From contig CAZJDV010000001.1 of assembly GCA_964544865.1 (NCBI GenBank), forward strand, positions 27,699 to 91,698: a stretch of 64,000 nucleotides of DNA, in the 5' to 3' direction. The notes under the pieces are model-generated. The model was not told where the DNA came from. It did no database searches and saw only the letters and a program-made list of their open reading frames with translations. The position numbers were made by a program, and so were the translations under genes. Every line of letters starts with the position of its first letter. The stretch's first letter is position 1. The DNA is from CAZJDV01 sp964544865 (lineage in GTDB: Bacteria; Chloroflexota; Dehalococcoidia; Lucifugimonadales; CAJWER01). Shown here piece by piece: positions 25,868 through 35,095 of this stretch.

Positions 25868-27019
25868 ATGCAGCCCTACGCAGGCGAGGGTTTCTACCAA
25901 AAGTTGGGCGTCAAGCCGACCATAAACGCGTGGTCATGGGTCACCGTCGTGGGCGGCAGCATAATGCCCCCTCCGGTCATGAAGGCCATGGAGGAGGCGT
26001 CGCGCTGGTTCGTAGACATGCACGAACTCAACGAGAAGGCCGGTGAGGTGATCGCACGTTTCACTGGCGCCGAGGCAGGACTGGTCACGGCCGGATCCGC
26101 TGCCGGGATGCTGTTGCAGGCAGCCGCGTGCATAACGGGCACCGACCCTGCGAAGGTGCACCGCCTTCCGAACGCGCGCGGCATGAAGAACCAGATCATC
26201 ATCCATCGGGCCCACCGTGTCGGATACGACCGAAACTACCGGTCCGTTGGCGCCAGGCTCGTGGAGATCGGTAACACAGGTTCGACCGCGGACTGGGAGC
26301 TTGAGGACGCTATCAACTCCGAGACGGCGGCGATTGCCTACATCTTCGGTCCGAGAAAGGGCGGCGCGCTGCCGCTGGAGAAGGTCGTCGAGATCGCCCA
26401 CGCCCGGGACGTGCCGGTGATAGTAGACGCGGCGGCCATGCTGCCCCCCGTCGAAAACCTAACCAGGTACGTCCAGGCCGGGGCCGACATGGTCAGCTTC
26501 AGCGGCGGCAAGGGCGTGATGGGGCCTCAGTCCACAGGCATCCTATGCGGCCGAAAGGACCTCATGGAAGCCGCTTACATGAACTCCGCGCCCAGCAGCC
26601 TGGGCGTCGGCAGGCCCGCCAAGGTCTGCAAAGAGGAGATCGCCGGCCTCATCACGGCCCTGGAGCTGTTCGTGGACACCGACCACCAGGCCGTCGCGGC
26701 CAACTGGCGCGCGAAGTGCGACCACATCGTAACCGCGCTGCAATCCATCGACGGAATCAGGGCCAAGCTGCAAGAGGCCAACCCTGAGCTCGACGACTCG
26801 CGCAGCGGCCACGCAAGGGCCATGATCTCATTTGAGCGTGACTGGACGGGCCCTGCCGAGGAAGAGGTCATCGAGCAGCTCAAACAGGGCGACCCCTCCA
26901 TCCACCTCGGCTCCGCGGGCCCCGAAGGCGGAATCGCGGTCGTCCCGGTAAATCTCCGCGACGGCGAGGAGCAGATCGTGGCCGCAAGGCTGAGGGACAT
27001 TCTCACCGCCGGCGGCTGA
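25868..27019 (+). CDS. SelA-like PLP-dependent enzyme (aminotransferase class V fold)
   Basis: A 383-residue fold-type I PLP protein resembling SelA and the D-glucosaminate-6-phosphate ammonia-lyase group. The lysine that would bind PLP is K215 in SFSGGKGVMGPQS. The aspartate before it, in VPVIVDAAA, pairs with the pyridine nitrogen, and TAGSAAGMLLQAAAC is the phosphate-binding region. The ATG at 25868 has GGAGG six bases upstream, so the open frame back to 25715 is not used. Members eliminate or rearrange amino sugars or D-amino acids. The downstream D-aminoacylase, 162 bases away on the same strand, suggests a shared role with N-acylated D-amino compounds. Confidence 0.85.
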   Translation: MQPYAGEGFYQKLGVKPTINAWSWVTVVGGSIMPPPVMKAMEEASRWFVDMHELNEKAGEVIARFTGAEAGLVTAGSAAGMLLQAAACITGTDPAKVHRLPNARGMKNQIIIHRAHRVGYDRNYRSVGARLVEIGNTGSTADWELEDAINSETAAIAYIFGPRKGGALPLEKVVEIAHARDVPVIVDAAAMLPPVENLTRYVQAGADMVSFSGGKGVMGPQSTGILCGRKDLMEAAYMNSAPSSLGVGRPAKVCKEEIAGLITALELFVDTDHQAVAANWRAKCDHIVTALQSIDGIRAKLQEANPELDDSRSGHARAMISFERDWTGPAEEEVIEQLKQGDPSIHLGSAGPEGGIAVVPVNLRDGEEQIVAARLRDILTAGG

Positions 27020-27181
27020 TATTCAACCAACCTGCGTTACAGCTCACGCTGGGCTACGAGGAATCGGCCAGATGTCACCCTGAGGCCTGAACAGGCCGAA
27101 GCATTACATGCTCTACTGGCTTTCGCCACGACGCAGGGCTGTTTGCCGTACAGTAGACCAGCAGTCAAGGGAGAAACGCAA

Positions 27182-28756
27182 ATGCTAGACCTGCTGATCG
27201 AGAACGGGCTCGTGATCGACGGCAGCGGCAGTCCGGGATTCCATGCCGCCGTGCTTGTCGAGAATGAGCGGGTGGCCATACAACGCGGCGACGTATCCCA
27301 TCTGGAGGCCAGGCGCGTCATCGACGCCGCCGGGCACGTCGTGTGTCCAGGATTCGTCGACGTACACTCCCACGCGGGTCTGACCATCCTCGGGGAGCCA
27401 CACCACGACCCCAAGGTGCGCCAGGGAGTGACGACCGAGCTGGTCGGCATCGACGGCATCTCCCACGCGCCGTTCAAAAGTCAGGACGAGCTCCATCGCT
27501 ACATCTGGCTCGACTCCGGCCTCAACGGCTACCCGCCTTTGCCGGCCGACTGGCTGACGGTCGCGGACCTCCTCGGCAAGTACAACAACACGGTCGCCAT
27601 CAACATCGCCTACATCCTGGGCAACGCCCCCGTGCGCATATGGGGCGTCGGCTGGAACGACAGACCCGCCACGCCCGCCGAGATCGCGGACATGCAGTCC
27701 GTCGTGCGAGAGGCGATGGAGGAGGGAGCGTGGGGCCTGTCTACCGGGCTGGACTACGAGCCCGGCGCGTACGCCGACACCGACGAGTTGGTGGCCCTCT
27801 CCGAGACCGTCGCCCGGCTCGGTGGGTTCTACCACACCCACACCAGATCGGACCTCAAGTCCGAGGGCGTGCTCGCCCCGTGGGAGGAGGCGTTGGAGAT
27901 CGGCAGGCGCAGCGGATGCCCCATCCACCTGACCCACTACAGACAGAGCTTCCAAGGCGACGGCAGCCACCTGGACTACATCGGCCTGGTCGAGGACGCC
28001 AGGGCCGAGGGCATGGACGTCACCTTCGACTGCTATTCCTATCCCTACTCGGGCACGTCCGTGGTGATCCACTACCCCCTCTGGACCAAAGACGGGGGTC
28101 CGGAGCGGCTGATGGCCGCGTTGAGGGATCCCGCCGACAGGGCCCGCATGAAAAATGAGATCTCCCTGGAGCGGCTGGAGTACAACTGGCTCCACAACTT
28201 TAAGCAGCCGCAGAACAAGCAGTATGACGGCAAGCTGCTCACCGACATCGCGGAGAGCCGGGGGCAGGACCCGCGGGATTGCCTGTTCGACCTGACCTTT
28301 GAGGAGAACCTCGGCGTTTCGATGGTGGCACTCGGCACCAACGCTCACACACTTCAGGCCTTCGTATCCCACCCATACGGCATGATCGCCAGCGACGCCA
28401 TCCTATTCGGCGAATATCCAAATCCTCGCAGCTACGGCTGCTTCCCAATCGTGCTTGCGGAGTTCGTGCGGGAGGAAAAACACCTGCGGCTGCCCGAGGC
28501 GATCAGGAAGATGACGTCATTTCCGGCGCAGCGGCTTGGACTGCCGGACCGGGGGGTGCTGCGAGACGGGTTCAAGGCCGATATCGTGGTCTTCAACCCC
28601 GACACGGTCAAGACCCACGCCACCCGCGAGGACCCGAAGCACTACCCCGTGGGCATCGAGTACGTCATCGTCAACGGACAGGTGGTCATCGACCGCGGAG
28701 AGAACACCGGCGCCCTCCCCGGCCGCGCCCTGCGCCGGGGCCGTTCCTCGACTTGA
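27182..28756 (+). CDS. N-acyl-D-amino-acid deacylase (amidohydrolase)
   Basis: A 524-residue D-aminoacylase-type amidohydrolase. Metal and active-site landmarks are H62 and H64 in GFVDVHSHAG, FYHTHTRSD, the later His in IHLTHYRQ and the Asp in MIASDAILFGEYPNPRSYG. The Cys that bridges metals in characterised D-aminoacylases (GNCG) is an Asp here (D91 in GIDGISHAPF), which changes the metal site. The ATG at 27182 has GGGAG eight bases upstream. It would release free D-amino acids from N-acyl forms. It is on the same strand as an OppB permease 171 bases downstream, which could import such compounds. Confidence 0.88.
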   Translation: MLDLLIENGLVIDGSGSPGFHAAVLVENERVAIQRGDVSHLEARRVIDAAGHVVCPGFVDVHSHAGLTILGEPHHDPKVRQGVTTELVGIDGISHAPFKSQDELHRYIWLDSGLNGYPPLPADWLTVADLLGKYNNTVAINIAYILGNAPVRIWGVGWNDRPATPAEIADMQSVVREAMEEGAWGLSTGLDYEPGAYADTDELVALSETVARLGGFYHTHTRSDLKSEGVLAPWEEALEIGRRSGCPIHLTHYRQSFQGDGSHLDYIGLVEDARAEGMDVTFDCYSYPYSGTSVVIHYPLWTKDGGPERLMAALRDPADRARMKNEISLERLEYNWLHNFKQPQNKQYDGKLLTDIAESRGQDPRDCLFDLTFEENLGVSMVALGTNAHTLQAFVSHPYGMIASDAILFGEYPNPRSYGCFPIVLAEFVREEKHLRLPEAIRKMTSFPAQRLGLPDRGVLRDGFKADIVVFNPDTVKTHATREDPKHYPVGIEYVIVNGQVVIDRGENTGALPGRALRRGRSST

Positions 28757-28770
28757 GCTCGACAGCAAGG

Positions 28771-28799
28771 TTAACGCCGATTACGGCTGATGCTAGCAT
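28771..28799 (+). promoter_or_regulatory. candidate promoter for the 28928 permease
   Basis: TTAACG (28771-28776), a 17-bp spacer and TAGCAT (28794-28799), each four of six matches to consensus. It would give a leader of about 120 nt. It has the same spacing as the promoters of the later permease paralogues. Confidence 0.35.
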
Positions 28800-28927
28800 C
28801 ACTGTCGTCGGGGATCGTACTTAGCTTCGCCCTGGCGCGAGCCGTCGACGGAGGGCTAACCTGGTCGCTGAGGCCATGTCCGGAAGTCCTCTTCAAGTCC
28901 AGCATAGAGGGCATCGGAGGTCAAACA

Positions 28928-29938
28928 ATGGCCGGCTACATCGCCAAGCGAATCATCCTGGCTGTGTTTACCGTCTGGGTGATCTCGATGCTATCCTGGG
29001 TGGTCATCCAGCTCCCCGAGGGCGACGCCGTGGATGAGTACCTGGATTTCCTGATGCAGACGCAGTATAAGACGTACGATCCCGATGCCGCCGCGAGCAT
29101 GCGAGCGTACCTCAGCCTGGACGATCCGGTGTACGTGCAATATGGCAGGAGGCTGTGGAAAATGGCACAGGGCGACCTGGGACGTTCGTTCCCAAGCGGC
29201 GGGTACAACGCGGAGCAGATCGTGTCCGTCAAGCAGGTCATCGGCGACCGTCTGTCGATGACCGTGGTGCTCACGGGCTTTACGATACTGGTCACCTGGA
29301 CCTTCGCTATACCGGTGGGAATCTACTCGGCCGTCCGGCAGCACTCCATAGGCGACTACGCGTTCACGTTCCTCGGTTTCACCGGCATCGCGGTGCCGGA
29401 CTTCCTACTGGGCCTGGTGCTCATGTACGTCGCCTTCGCCTACTTCGACCAGAGCGTGGGCGGCCTGCTCTCCATCGAGTACAAGAATGAGCCCTGGGAC
29501 CTGGCGAAGACCTGGGACCTGCTCATACACCTTTGGATACCGACTATCGTCCTCGGTACGTCGGGAACGGCCAGCCTCATACGTATCATGCGAAACAACC
29601 TGCTGGACGAGTTGAGCAAGTCATATGTGGCCACCGCCAGGGCCAAGGGTGTGGCCCCTCTGAGGCTGATCGTCAAATATCCGGTGCGGGTCGCGATCAA
29701 TCCTCTCGTCAGCACCGTGGGCTATCTGCTGCCCTCCCTGATAAGCGGCAGCATCATCGTTTCGGTGGTGCTGAGCCTACCGACCCTAGGGCCCATCCTC
29801 CTCGCCGGAATCCTAGGGCAAGACCCCTATCTCACCGGGTTCTTGATCCTGCTACTGGGGGTTTTGGCGGTGATCGGCACGCTGCTATCTGACATCCTCC
29901 TCGCGGTGGTGGACCCACGAATCAAACTCGTTAACTGA
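28928..29938 (+). CDS. OppB/DppB-type ABC permease (paralogue 1 of 5)
   Basis: A 336-residue peptide/nickel-type permease with an N-terminal helix (RIILAVFTVWVISMLSWVVI), a periplasmic loop and five more helices. The ATP-protein contact (EAA-type) loop is DELSKSYVATARAKG followed by KYPVRVAINPLVS, where most OppB proteins have a His instead of the Tyr. The start ATG at 28928 has GGAGG seven bases upstream. OppB normally works with OppC, two ATPases and a binding protein; none is adjacent. It closely resembles the four permeases at 52.7-59.6 kb. Import of the D-aminoacylase substrate is a possible role, by position only. Confidence 0.92.
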   Translation: MAGYIAKRIILAVFTVWVISMLSWVVIQLPEGDAVDEYLDFLMQTQYKTYDPDAAASMRAYLSLDDPVYVQYGRRLWKMAQGDLGRSFPSGGYNAEQIVSVKQVIGDRLSMTVVLTGFTILVTWTFAIPVGIYSAVRQHSIGDYAFTFLGFTGIAVPDFLLGLVLMYVAFAYFDQSVGGLLSIEYKNEPWDLAKTWDLLIHLWIPTIVLGTSGTASLIRIMRNNLLDELSKSYVATARAKGVAPLRLIVKYPVRVAINPLVSTVGYLLPSLISGSIIVSVVLSLPTLGPILLAGILGQDPYLTGFLILLLGVLAVIGTLLSDILLAVVDPRIKLVN

Positions 29939-29999
29939 GGCAGCAGCCGCCTGGTCTCCTCGTGCCCGGGTTAGAGAAAGTCCGTTGGCCTGGACACAC

Positions 30000-30472
30000 T
30001 CACATGGGCGGCCCGCCGAGCGCCAGGAACGGCTCCGGGACGTAATCGGCGAGGGCGTCGGACCAGTCGTCGAGCAGCCTCGAAATGGTGAGGTCATCCT
30101 GTCTGAGCTAGGCCAGGTGGCGCAGCGCATGCTGTTGCACCTGCATGACCCCGATAGACGTTGGGGGAGCGGTCGCGTCGCCGCGTGCGAGCTGTAATCG
30201 TGGACCTCGACGATCTGCCACGAAGGCGGCGGGGCAGCGTCGGATGGGACGACGGCGATGTAAGTCAGCACCACCTCCGCGGAGGCGTGCCGCCACGATG
30301 TGGAATGAAACACGACGGGCTCCACCTCGAGCTGAGCCATGGCCCGCGCGGCGACATCCTCCGGCTTCGCCCCCGCCGGCCAGCCTAAGACGAACGAGTC
30401 CGCATGCTCGGGACGCGGCAACCAGAGCCGCCCGTGACGCAGTGAGACCGGCAGTATCTCAATCGCCTACAT
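30000..30472 (-). pseudogene. conserved hypothetical-like protein, decayed
   Basis: On the minus strand a plausible protein reads EILPVSLRHGRLWLPRPE, then ADSFVLGWPAGAKPEDVAA, VVFHSTSWRHASAEVVLTY and SWQIVEV. After a frame change near 30180 it continues as LARGDATAPPTSIGVMQVQQ, RHLA, an in-frame TAG at 30108-30110, LRQDDLTISRLLDDW and LADYVPEPFLALGGPP, then a stop. A second TAG (30467-30469) follows the only upstream ATG. The composition and motifs look like a real protein of about 155 residues, but I cannot name the family. The TAG probably replaces a Trp codon. Not expected to be made. Confidence 0.55.
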
Positions 30473-30894
30473 GACAAAGTCAGGCGACCACGGTACCTTG
30501 GACAGCGGCCCGGCATTGAGTCGATGTAGCTGGAGAACCTTTCACCTTCATGTCGCTTCTCCCTGAACGGCGCCGGGGGCCCGAGCAATGCGCACCGCCC
30601 GCCTTCGACTAGCCCGATATCATCGGCACCATCTACGACATCGCTTGCTCATCCGTAACCTGTTGATCATGAGTATACTGGCCGTGAGCTATGACCGCCG
30701 AGACCACGCCTCCCTTCGCTCCCAGCGTGCGCCAGATGCACACGCACGTAACCTGCCATTGCTTCGTGCTTTCGCCGTCCGGCATCTGATCTTCCGTCTG
30801 CGAGTCTTTTGAGACCATGTTACGTCACACCATGCGACGGGTGGGAGTTAATGGCGGCGTTACCTGCACCGATCATGTCGGAGCTTACACTTGG
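30473..30894. other. intergenic stretch without recognisable gene
   Basis: I see no supported gene, RNA or repeat here. Short pieces such as FSSYIDSMPG on the minus strand hint at remains of a further decayed gene upstream of the 30000-30472 pseudogene, but nothing long enough to assign. Confidence 0.4.
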
Positions 30895-32643
30895 TCAGCC
30901 AGCCATGCCCCGGCGGTCCTCCTCCGCGGCCACGGCGAGGCCCTCTTCCACATTGACCCAGCGGAGAATGAGCGTTCCCGCCACGATTATGAACAACACC
31001 ATCAGGATGGCCGTCCGGGAGTCGTAGATTCCTGTGAACACGATGTAGACCATCGGCCCAATCACGGCCGAGGTCCGACTGATGAACCCGAAGAAACCGA
31101 AGAACTCCGCGCTCCGGCTCTCAGGTATCATGTAGGCGAACAGACTACGGGCCAGCGCCTGGCTGCCCCCCATCACGATGCCGACCAATACGCCGAGGAG
31201 CAGCCACTGTGCGCCAACCGAAATCCCTACGGGCTCCCACAGGACTCGGCGGACCGTCCGCGGCCACCAGTCCAGGGCCCCTCCGATAAGCACGGACGGA
31301 TGGAGAGGTCCGATCTCCGTGACGCCGTCCACCAGGCCGTCCTTCACGGAGATGCCGAATCGGGAGTGCTCCGACGACGCCACCGCCTCGGCCAAATCCC
31401 ACGCGCCGGACGTGTTCAGCGTCGCCCGTTCAAACAGGTGGCCGTACCTCTCCAGCCACTCGTCGTCGCTGTCGCGATCGTTGGATAGATCGGGGCTCTC
31501 AACGATGTCGTAGACACCGGCGGTCGTGTACTCGAGCTGATAGTCGAAGTCAATGTGCTCGCCGGGCTCGAGAGGGACGAACCCAACCGCCAGCGCGATC
31601 ACCAGACACCACCCTGCCAGGGCCATACTCAGCGCCCTCTTAGTGTTCGTCCGCCCGGCGATCCAGCTAAAGAGCAGCGCCCCTGGGGCGGCGACGAACT
31701 GCACCAGCAGAATGGTCGCCATGTTGAACACCAGCGTGATCCCAAGAGTATCCGAGCCAAACGCCCCTGCCACGCTGAGGACAGTCTGGATTCCATCGTT
31801 GAACAGCAAGTATGCCACCAGGTACAGGACGAGAATCCAAAAGCGGGTCATCTCTCGGAAAGTCCGTCCCAGCTCCGCGAAGGCCATCCTGGCTGCTTTT
31901 TGGACGTTGAGACCCTTAACAGGGTTAGCGATATCGGGCTCCGGCACGGTCACGAAGGTCCAGATCGCCCAGCCAAACCACCAGAAAGCCACCGAGGCGA
32001 CGGTTAGCCGGGTCACGAGATCGAGATTGCCGGAATTCCTGAATGCGAGGATTATCGCCAGGTGCACCGCCAGGAGCAGGCCGCCACCGATGTACCCGTA
32101 GGCGAACCCCCGGCTGCTGACCTCATCTAACAGGTTCCTGGGAGCCAAGTTCGGCAGAAGGGAGTTATAGAACACGGTCCCGCCGGCGAACCCGATATTG
32201 GCGATGATGAAACACCCGAGCACCCACGCCCAGGCCGCTCCGCTGTAAGCCGAGAATAAAATCAAGAATGTAAAGAACGCCCCGGCGGCGGTATAGGTCC
32301 AGAGCAGGGTCTTCTTGATCTGAGTGCGGTCCGCGATCACTCCGAGGACCGGGCTGCTCAAGGCGACGATTGCGGTCGACAACGCCACTCCGATACTCCA
32401 CATCGAGCTGCCCGTCAACACGAAACCGAAGATGGATGTCTCCGTCCCGAAGGCGTCGCGAAAGAGCGTGACGAAGTACACCGGGAGAATCGCCGACCCG
32501 GCGCTAGTCGCGAACGACGAGTTGGCCCAGTCATAAATGCACCATCCGTGGATGGCTCTCCGCCGGGCCGCCGACAGGCCCTTCAGTCCCTTTGCCTCGG
32601 CCTGCTCTCCGGTGCTATCCCGCGTTTGCTCGGTCGAGCTCAC
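30895..32643 (-). CDS. UMF1/Atg22-type MFS transporter with a soluble insertion
   Basis: A 582-residue major-facilitator protein. The family mark is YDWANSSFAT near residue 37, followed by GVIADRTQIKKTLLW (the MFS loop 2-3 signature). About 12 hydrophobic segments are present. Between the eighth or ninth and the following helix there is a polar insertion of ~100-120 residues (from about residue 360, EPGEHIDFDYQLEYTT, through SNDRDSDDEWLERYGH, to the helix at IGGALDWWPRTV), longer than usual. The GTG start at 32643 has GGAGG five bases upstream. Relatives export amino acids or are uncharacterised. It is divergent from the MDR dehydrogenase gene. Confidence 0.88.
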   Translation of the reverse strand: MSSTEQTRDSTGEQAEAKGLKGLSAARRRAIHGWCIYDWANSSFATSAGSAILPVYFVTLFRDAFGTETSIFGFVLTGSSMWSIGVALSTAIVALSSPVLGVIADRTQIKKTLLWTYTAAGAFFTFLILFSAYSGAAWAWVLGCFIIANIGFAGGTVFYNSLLPNLAPRNLLDEVSSRGFAYGYIGGGLLLAVHLAIILAFRNSGNLDLVTRLTVASVAFWWFGWAIWTFVTVPEPDIANPVKGLNVQKAARMAFAELGRTFREMTRFWILVLYLVAYLLFNDGIQTVLSVAGAFGSDTLGITLVFNMATILLVQFVAAPGALLFSWIAGRTNTKRALSMALAGWCLVIALAVGFVPLEPGEHIDFDYQLEYTTAGVYDIVESPDLSNDRDSDDEWLERYGHLFERATLNTSGAWDLAEAVASSEHSRFGISVKDGLVDGVTEIGPLHPSVLIGGALDWWPRTVRRVLWEPVGISVGAQWLLLGVLVGIVMGGSQALARSLFAYMIPESRSAEFFGFFGFISRTSAVIGPMVYIVFTGIYDSRTAILMVLFIIVAGTLILRWVNVEEGLAVAAEEDRRGMAG

Positions 32644-32765
32644 CCTCGCCTCCGATTCGGCAATACTACTGTCATTCGGGCAGTGCTGGCAAATACGATC
32701 GCGGCTGTCCCGACGTCCAGACAGCGTTGCACATTGGCGTGGTACCCCACTCTATCAGGGTCAGC

Positions 32766-32791
32766 CCTCCGTATGGAGGTACATCTGTACC
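32766..32791. promoter_or_regulatory. two adjoining inverted repeats in a divergent gap (possible operator)
   Basis: CCTCC-GTAT-GGAGG (32766-32779) directly overlaps GGTAC-ATCT-GTACC (32778-32791). They lie between the divergent MFS and dehydrogenase genes, where an operator would be expected. No regulator gene is next to them. Confidence 0.3.
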
Positions 32792-32876
32792 AAGAGCTGC
32801 CATCGAGTGTACTATCGTGAACGAGGCGTGCAACCCAGCGCGTCCTTGGTTAGCGACGATTCTCAGGAGACACGAC

Positions 32877-33931
32877 ATGGTCAGCAAGCGCATCATCGCC
32901 GCAGTGACCGGCGACGGCCGGATCACTCTAGTCGAGCAAGACATCCCCCCTGTGCGAGCCGGGGCCGTGCTCTTGGAAGTGCGAAGGTCTCTCATCAGCA
33001 CGGGAACGGAGCTTGGCGGCTGGCGCGCGTTCGCCCGGCGGGCCGGGGATTCGGCTCCCGATGTGTCGCCGAGAACCTTCGGCTACTCGAACTCGGGCAT
33101 CGTGCTGGAGCTTGGACAATGGGTGGGCGATTTCGCACCGGGCGACCGGGTCGCGTGCGTCGGGGCCAGGTACGCGCTGCACACGGACTACGCGGTGGTG
33201 CCACACAACCTGTGCGTCAGACTCCCGGACGGCGTCACATTCGACCAGGGGCCTATGCGATGCTGTCCGCCACGGCGATCTATGCGCTGCGCCGCGGAGA
33301 GCCGGAGTTCGGGGAGTACTGCGCCGTGGCCGGGCTTGGACTGCTGGGCCAGCTCACCGCCCGGATACATCAGCTTGCCGGCTGCTTCGTCATCGGCTGG
33401 GACCTGATCGAGCGCAGGAACCAGATCGCCAGGGGCTGGGGAATAGACGCGACGGCCCTTGTCGGGGCCGAAGACGAAGTCAAGGCCACCGACGCGTTTA
33501 CCCTGGGAAACGGGCTCGACAGGGGCGTCATGGCGTTCGGTGAAGATGGGACCGAGGCCTTTCGCCGACTGACCCGCAGCATGAAGGTCTCCCCGGACGG
33601 CCATCCGATGGGCATCGTCGTGGTGGTCGGCGGCACCACCTTTCACTATGAGGGAGGTCTGACCAACATCGACGTCAGGCGGGCGTCGCGCACGGGACCG
33701 GGCTACCACGACGAGGCCTGGGAGCACGGTCCGCCCTACTCGTCCGTGTTCATGCGCTGGACCTCCAGGACCAATCCGGAGCTCGCCATGCGCCTGATCC
33801 AGGAAGGAAAGCTCGATGTCGACGCCCTGACCACCCACACAATAGCACTAAAGGACGTGGAGCGAGAGATCGCGGCCCACATCGGCGAGCCGGACGAGAT
33901 GCTCGGCGTGGTCCTGCGGATGGACGGTTGA
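32877..33931 (+). pseudogene. MDR-family (zinc-type alcohol/threonine) dehydrogenase-like, one frameshift
   Basis: Medium-chain dehydrogenase-like protein of about 350 residues. It starts at the ATG at 32877 with AGGAG seven bases upstream. The N-terminal GroES-like part (LVEQDIPPVRAGAVLLEVRR, then ISTGTELGGWR) runs to TFDQG. A single base is missing in the GGGG run near 33251-33256, after which the other frame continues with AYAMLSATAIYALRRGEPEF and the nucleotide-binding AVAGLGLLGQL. The C-terminus is complete. It lacks the zinc Cys/His set of true alcohol dehydrogenases, as do the related sugar/threonine-dehydrogenase-like proteins that begin with this ISTGTE motif. The single G-run lesion makes a sequence error quite possible. 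Confidence 0.8.
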
Positions 33932-33939
33932 CGGGGGCG

Positions 33940-34850
33940 TCAGCGCTTGCCGCCGGCCAGGGCGAAAGACTCCGGGAGGCTCCGCAGGCGAAGCATGGCT
34001 CAGACCCCCACTACGGGACCAAGCGCCAGCGTTCCAAACGCCAGGGACCATCCTTGGGCGTCCACGAACAGCGGCACGAGCTGAACCGAGAACAGGGTCA
34101 GCAAGAACCCCGTCGCCGTCTGCATGGTCAAGGCCGTCCCGACGTACTCCCGCGGGCTGAGCTCGGTGAGCGCCGCCGAGAACTGGGCCGAGTCGGCCAC
34201 CACCGTGACACCTCATACGAGCAGTATCGGCGTAAGCAGGACCAGCGGAGCGTCGAACAGCGCCGCCGCCAGGACAGCCATCCCCCCACTCAAGACCATA
34301 GCGCCAGATGTAACGGCGGTGCGGCCCAGTCGGTCGGCCAGGACGCCTCCCGCGATGCTGCCTGCGCCGCCGACGGCGATCACGCTGAAGGCGATAACGC
34401 CCACGACCGATGCCGATTCTCCACGAAGCTCCAGCGCCTCAAGCAAGAAGACGGGCACCCGCGTCCACATCGCGTAGAGCTCCCACATGTGGCCCAGGTA
34501 CCCGAGATTCGCCAGTCCGACGCTTTGCTGCACCAGGATCCGAAATGCCAGCCTGGGCTCGAATCGCGGGGCAGCGGCGTCGAAGGGCCCTCCCGCACCA
34601 CCGCCAGCACGATCACCCCACCAATGACCGCCAGTACTGACGAAGGATCACCGCCTGCCGCCAGGGTACGGCGGCGAGCGAGCGCACCAGATGCGGCGAC
34701 GCCAAACCCACGGTCAGCGCGCCCATGATCAGGCCGATCGCGATGCCCTGGTGGCGGCGCGTCCAGGTGGTCGCCAGCTTCATGCCGGGGGGATATATCC
34801 CGGCTAGGAACACTCCGGTCAGGATTCGCAGAGGAATCGCTGTCGCTCGT
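33940..34850 (-). pseudogene. MFS transporter, 5'-truncated with two in-frame TGA and frameshifts
   Basis: Remains of a major-facilitator carrier on the minus strand. The sequence begins at the fourth helix (RILTGVFLAGIYPPGMKL), so about 80-90 N-terminal residues are absent. Two frame changes lie near 34650 and 34560-34590. From there one frame continues with NLGYLGHMWELYAMW, the signature GGVLADRLGRTAV, then a TGA at 34213-34215, VVADSAQFSAALTELSPREY and another TGA at 34000-34002 before the natural end. Both TGAs stand where a Trp is plausible. This is a true decaying gene rather than a single sequencing slip. Confidence 0.8.
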
Positions 34851-35095
34851 TCGTTTAATCTGGACCCGCCACGGCGCCCATAGCGTTTGATGGCAGGGAC
34901 TCACGCCTGGGTTCAGTCAGAGGTTTCAGTCGGGGCAGCTAGAGAGTCACCATCGAGCCACGATCGTAAACTACCGAGCACTCCCCGAACCTTCATTGCC
35001 TGCGCCTACGTGAGGTGGTATGCTTCTCATCGATTGCTCGCAAGGCGTGGCCGGTCCACGCCCACACTCGCCGACGACCCCGGGAGGGATAGACA

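Noticed and set aside
27185..28372. Long antisense frame opposite the D-aminoacylase
   Set aside because: Composition is that of a shadow frame; the plus-strand gene has catalytic motifs throughout.
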